Positions 45,075 through 64,000 of a stretch of DNA of 64,000 bases are shown here, piece by piece. The DNA comes from Castor canadensis (lineage: Eukaryota > Chordata > Mammalia > Rodentia > Castoridae): NCBI RefSeq assembly GCF_047511655.1, contig NC_133400.1:37588001-37652000 (forward strand), read 5' to 3'. A model generated the notes under the pieces. That model was not told the origin of the DNA and did no database searches. It saw only the letters and a list, made by a program, of their open reading frames with translations. A program made the translations under genes and the position numbers. How positions within the stretch are numbered: position 1 is the stretch's first letter; each line of letters begins with the position of its first letter.

Positions 45075-47418
45075 ACAATTTTTCACACATATTTTATTGT
45101 TTAGAAATTTCCAGCAGAGTTACCAGATGCCTGTGAGAACCGAGATTGGAAAATAGCCAAGGACAGACAGGTCTGTGTCTGCTCTTTCTGAAAACTTCAC
45201 ACATCAGAATGGAAGAACCAGCCTGGCCTCAGTTTGAGGTGTGAGGCAATGGACTGCCTGAGGCTCAGTTCTGCATAAGCTTCCCCAGCATTATCCACAT
45301 GCAGTTCTGGGTGAACAGAAACTGCACAGGCATCAACTCAAAGTGTGACCCCCAAGTGACAAACAGCTTTCTCAGGTGGTACCGGAACAGGAAAGGCATC
45401 ATAGAAAAGACACTGTACAAAGTCAAATGTACCATTATTGGCATTCCTTACTCTAGTTAATCTAAACTAGTTGACCTTGTTACCCCTTTTATCTTAAAAG
45501 CAAACCAAGTGTGTATGGCATCTTTTAAAAAGTCATGTAAACCTTGCAAAGATTTGAGGGATATTTGTAATTGGGGAGACTTATAAAAAATTACCAGACT
45601 TGTTAAGACTATAAATACTAACCCTTCCCCCCCATGATAAAAGCAATTGTTATAAAAATATAAAAAATATACTAGCTTCTACTATTTAACCTTCCTTTTA
45701 GGAACCTCAAGACTTTGGGACACATCTGGCTTATATGCCATACAGCAAGCACAAGTACAACCTTTTTAACTTTTCAAGGAAGGAAAAGTACCAGAATATT
45801 CCCTTTTGTTATTGAGATTGTGGCTACTTACTTTACAGGGATTGCAATGCTAGTAAGTAATGACAGCTTAAAGTTTTCTATTGTATGGTTTTCTATTGTA
45901 TGTCCTCAACATGGACCCAGTGTGGAAATCAGCATGGGAGGTGGCTTCAAACTTACTCTAACTCCTTCCCATTTCTCTCTCCAGTTCCTTCAGCTCCACT
46001 GTGGGACTTGCTGCGTCTCCAGGCTCCTGAGTTGGTGGCCAGGCTCCCTCACTTCCCACTGCAGAAGGCAGATGGTAAGGCAGATCAGCTCTTGGGGAGG
46101 GGACTGCGAATACTGAGCCTGCTGCCGCCTGCAGCACCAGCTTCCTTGGCATGAGGTCAGCTCCAACCCAGGTCTGCTGATGCCAAGGAAGCTACATGCT
46201 TGGTGGATGAAACCCTGTGGCCTGAGGGATGGCCGATGCTCTAGCACATTATCTGTGGAGCTAGGAAGGGAGGCAGGAGCTAATGTGAAGGCAAAACACT
46301 CTGCATTCCATTAAAACACTTCCTTAAACATCAAGTCAGATCACATTCAGTCCTCCATAGCAGCCAGTCTACCTGATACTTTTAGTAGCTATGCAACGAT
46401 TCAAGAAACTTCAGGGGCTTGACTTGGTTGGTCAAGTCCTTAAGGATCCCTTTTTCTGGCTCAGGGCATTTTCAGGTCTTTTCTTATCCTTACTGTCACC
46501 AGCAGGGGGCAATGTATGTAATGCTCAGTCAAGCCCTTGGAAAAAACTGTCACTAGGTAACCAGTAGGATGGATCCACAGGCCACTAGGAAGCATCCCTC
46601 CACAGAACTGCTTGTGTCCCTGAAGTTCAGGAGACCTCTTGGACCAGGGCCTCAGCTTAAGTATATTTAAGAGAACCTTTCCCCACAAAGCCCTTGGTGT
46701 ATGCAGTCTTTATTACTGCTGTGTGGCTCAAAAGAGGAGACCTGGCTGAACTTGGTGGCTGGCTCACATCCATTCCTCCTTTTAGGATCTTTGATCTTGG
46801 CCATAGTCCCACTGACTACCACAACTTAGTCTGGCATCCTGTTCTTTCCCTGCACTACTGCTCTCATCATTCTTCTTTGACATGGACTGGCAGCCTCCAG
46901 GCCAGAATAATGATCCCTCTCTGAGCTCCTCCTGGACTTCTAGACTCTAATGTTCAAAGGACTATATTTTCATACCACTAAGGGCTTTATTTCATAGATC
47001 ATGTTGGTAAGCTCTGGATTTTTAGTCCTCACCACGGTGGAGTCATACATTCCCAACATCTGCTTGTTTCTCCAGATCTGAAACATCTCATTCAATACAC
47101 CTTGGTTGTTTATAACCCCAAAGGAACTTTCCAAAAGCAACAACAGATGATTCAGAGAACCCTAACCATATCTGTTGAGCAAGTCCTCTCTACTTTGGTT
47201 GCATCAAAAAATCAGGGCCTTCGAGAAACTGCAAATTTACATTTGCTCAGGAGAGAAGTGCTCCCAACATCAAGGCACAAGAAAGAAGTCTCCTGGGCAA
47301 AATGACGATGAACGTGACCATTGACCTGTGCGGTCTGAGGCAGAACAGTGGGGGAGTCCTGGGTGGGTGTTGGGAAGAGACCTGAAGAGGGAATCTCCTT
47401 TTAGGGCCTGAAGCATCC
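45075..47418 (-). other. GPT2: GPT2 3' UTR (extent inferred)
   Basis: The stretch downstream of the stop is free of SINEs for 2.3 kb, unlike its surroundings. Minus-strand AATAAA signals lie at 46986-46991, 46709-46714 and 45093-45098. The last would give a UTR of about 2.3 kb, near what I recall for human GPT2. Short open frames within it are not convincing genes. Confidence 0.6.
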
Positions 47419-62889
<15,471 letters not shown>

Positions 62890-62904
62890 CTACCCGCTTC
62901 CAGT

Positions 62905-63030
62905 ATAACCCCTGGCAAGTTGCTTCATGTCCCCGAGTCTCAGTTTCCTAATCTATAACACAAGGGCTGCTGCAAGCAGTAAGCAAAACAGAATGTTTTA
63001 AGGTTCTTGGCACCGTGTATATAGCATGTA
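62905..63030 (-). repeat. MIR, antisense
   Basis: AAGTTGCTTCATGTCCCCGA, GTCTCAGTTTCCTAATCTAT and GTTCTTGGCACCGTGTATAT fit inverted MIR. Confidence 0.7.
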
Positions 63031-63946
63031 GTTGAAGACTCAATACGGCCTTGTTAGCATTTTTAATATTTTCAAACAGTAGTCCCCAAACTGACACTGT
63101 CTCAGAATTAGTCTAACTCCAGCCTGAAACCCTGATTTAGATTCTGTCTTATCAATAAGCATCAGTTGCCATGGCTGTACAGACCCCTATACAGGGAATG
63201 GATGAAATGGGATAAAAATACCCATCCACTGCCACCAGATGGCACTTCAACCTGTTTTCAAAACTGAGCAGGGCACATGTTTTGTAGGATTCCTGAGAAA
63301 CCAGGCCATGACAATCAATGGGGTGTTGGTGGAGGTGTCAATAATTCACGGAATAAGTTAAACCCTTTTCAGGGAGAGTCTCCACCTTACACATGGGCAT
63401 ATGTACTGTCTCAGGTTCAGTTCCTTGCTGCAAGAACGTCTCTATGTTGGAAGTGCAATGACTCAATTCTGTTCACTGAATCTTGTGGACACCTCCCTAT
63501 CCTTTTCCTGGCCCAATACTCTGTTTCTCAGGAGATGGAAAGGGTGGTCTTGACAGCAGAAGAAATAGAAGATGGCTGTGTTTTAGGGCTGGAGTGCCAA
63601 AAAGACATTTGAAAATCCCAAATATCAAAAGAATGCACTCAAAGCAGGCCAACCACTTACTTATTATCTCTGGGCCTGTTTCTTGATAGCTCCAATAAGA
63701 GCTGGGAAAAGAAGTACTCAACATCAAAAACAAGAGCTTCTAAGGTCAAGAGGCAAAGGTAGCCCCAATAACAAAGAAAAGGCCAGATAGCACACCACTC
63801 CCTGAATAGGGAGAATAAAAGGGCTAAGCCCTGGAGGAGCATGCCAAAAATGAATGGAGGACCAGGGGAGAAGAAGTGGCTTGGATGGGGGGTTAGCCAT
63901 GGATTGGGGACTGGGGGACTGGTTGCATCGAGAGATCTGTGGTTGC

Positions 63947-64000
63947 CTTCTTTTTTTTTCTTTAGTGATGGAGATGGAACCCAGGGCCTCTATATGCTAG
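63947..64000 (-). repeat. ID-like SINE cut by the window edge
   Basis: TTTAGTGATGGAGATGGAAC then CCAGGGCCTCTATATGCTAG. Confidence 0.8.

Noticed and set aside
45715-46154. Overlapping 133- and 89-codon plus-strand frames
   Set aside because: They lie antisense in the probable GPT2 3' UTR and have no recognisable domain.
46461-46688. A 75-codon minus-strand frame as a GPT2 alternative end
   Set aside because: It is downstream of the clear stop codon, with no acceptor-linked homology.

Overview
This is mammalian nuclear DNA with intron-split genes, GT-AG splice sites, a CpG-island promoter and dense retroelements. The commonest repeats are rodent-type SINEs: B1/7SL-like monomers, ID/tRNA-like units, and a composite in which a B1-like half is joined to an ID-like half. 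That composite suggests a non-murid rodent. I would guess Castorimorpha (beaver-like), but this is a repeat impression from memory, not a test.

Layout. 1-13.3 kb is intergenic: SINEs, a 5'-truncated retroviral env relic with its own LTR (1588-2517), old L2, L1, MER5A-like and MIR fragments. 13.3-29.65 kb holds DNAJA2 on the + strand. All nine coding exons are intact and encode 412 residues, starting in a CpG island. 29.65-45.08 kb is the gap between the two genes. It carries an antisense L1 fragment, a Tigger-like DNA transposon remnant, SINEs, two copies of a repeat I cannot name, and a 7.7 kb minus-strand endogenous retrovirus (36876-44537) with two LTRs. 45.08-62.8 kb holds the last seven coding exons of GPT2 (mitochondrial alanine aminotransferase 2) on the minus strand. 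Its first ~192 codons lie beyond the right edge.

DNAJA2 and GPT2 face each other tail to tail, the same convergent arrangement I recall on human chromosome 16q. They are functionally unrelated: one is a cytosolic Hsp70 co-chaperone, the other a PLP-dependent transaminase. Both reading frames are free of lesions.

The most unusual object is the 36.9-44.5 kb provirus. Its own gag, PR, RT, RNase H and IN run in order, broken by stops and frameshifts. A second protease/RT remnant of different type, holding a ~0.65 kb AT-rich block, interrupts the integrase. Beyond it an uninterrupted 165-codon frame joins the integrase C-terminus to the membrane-spanning end of Env, so nearly all of env is deleted. 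I found no CRISPR array, bacterial-type operon or other prokaryote-style system.
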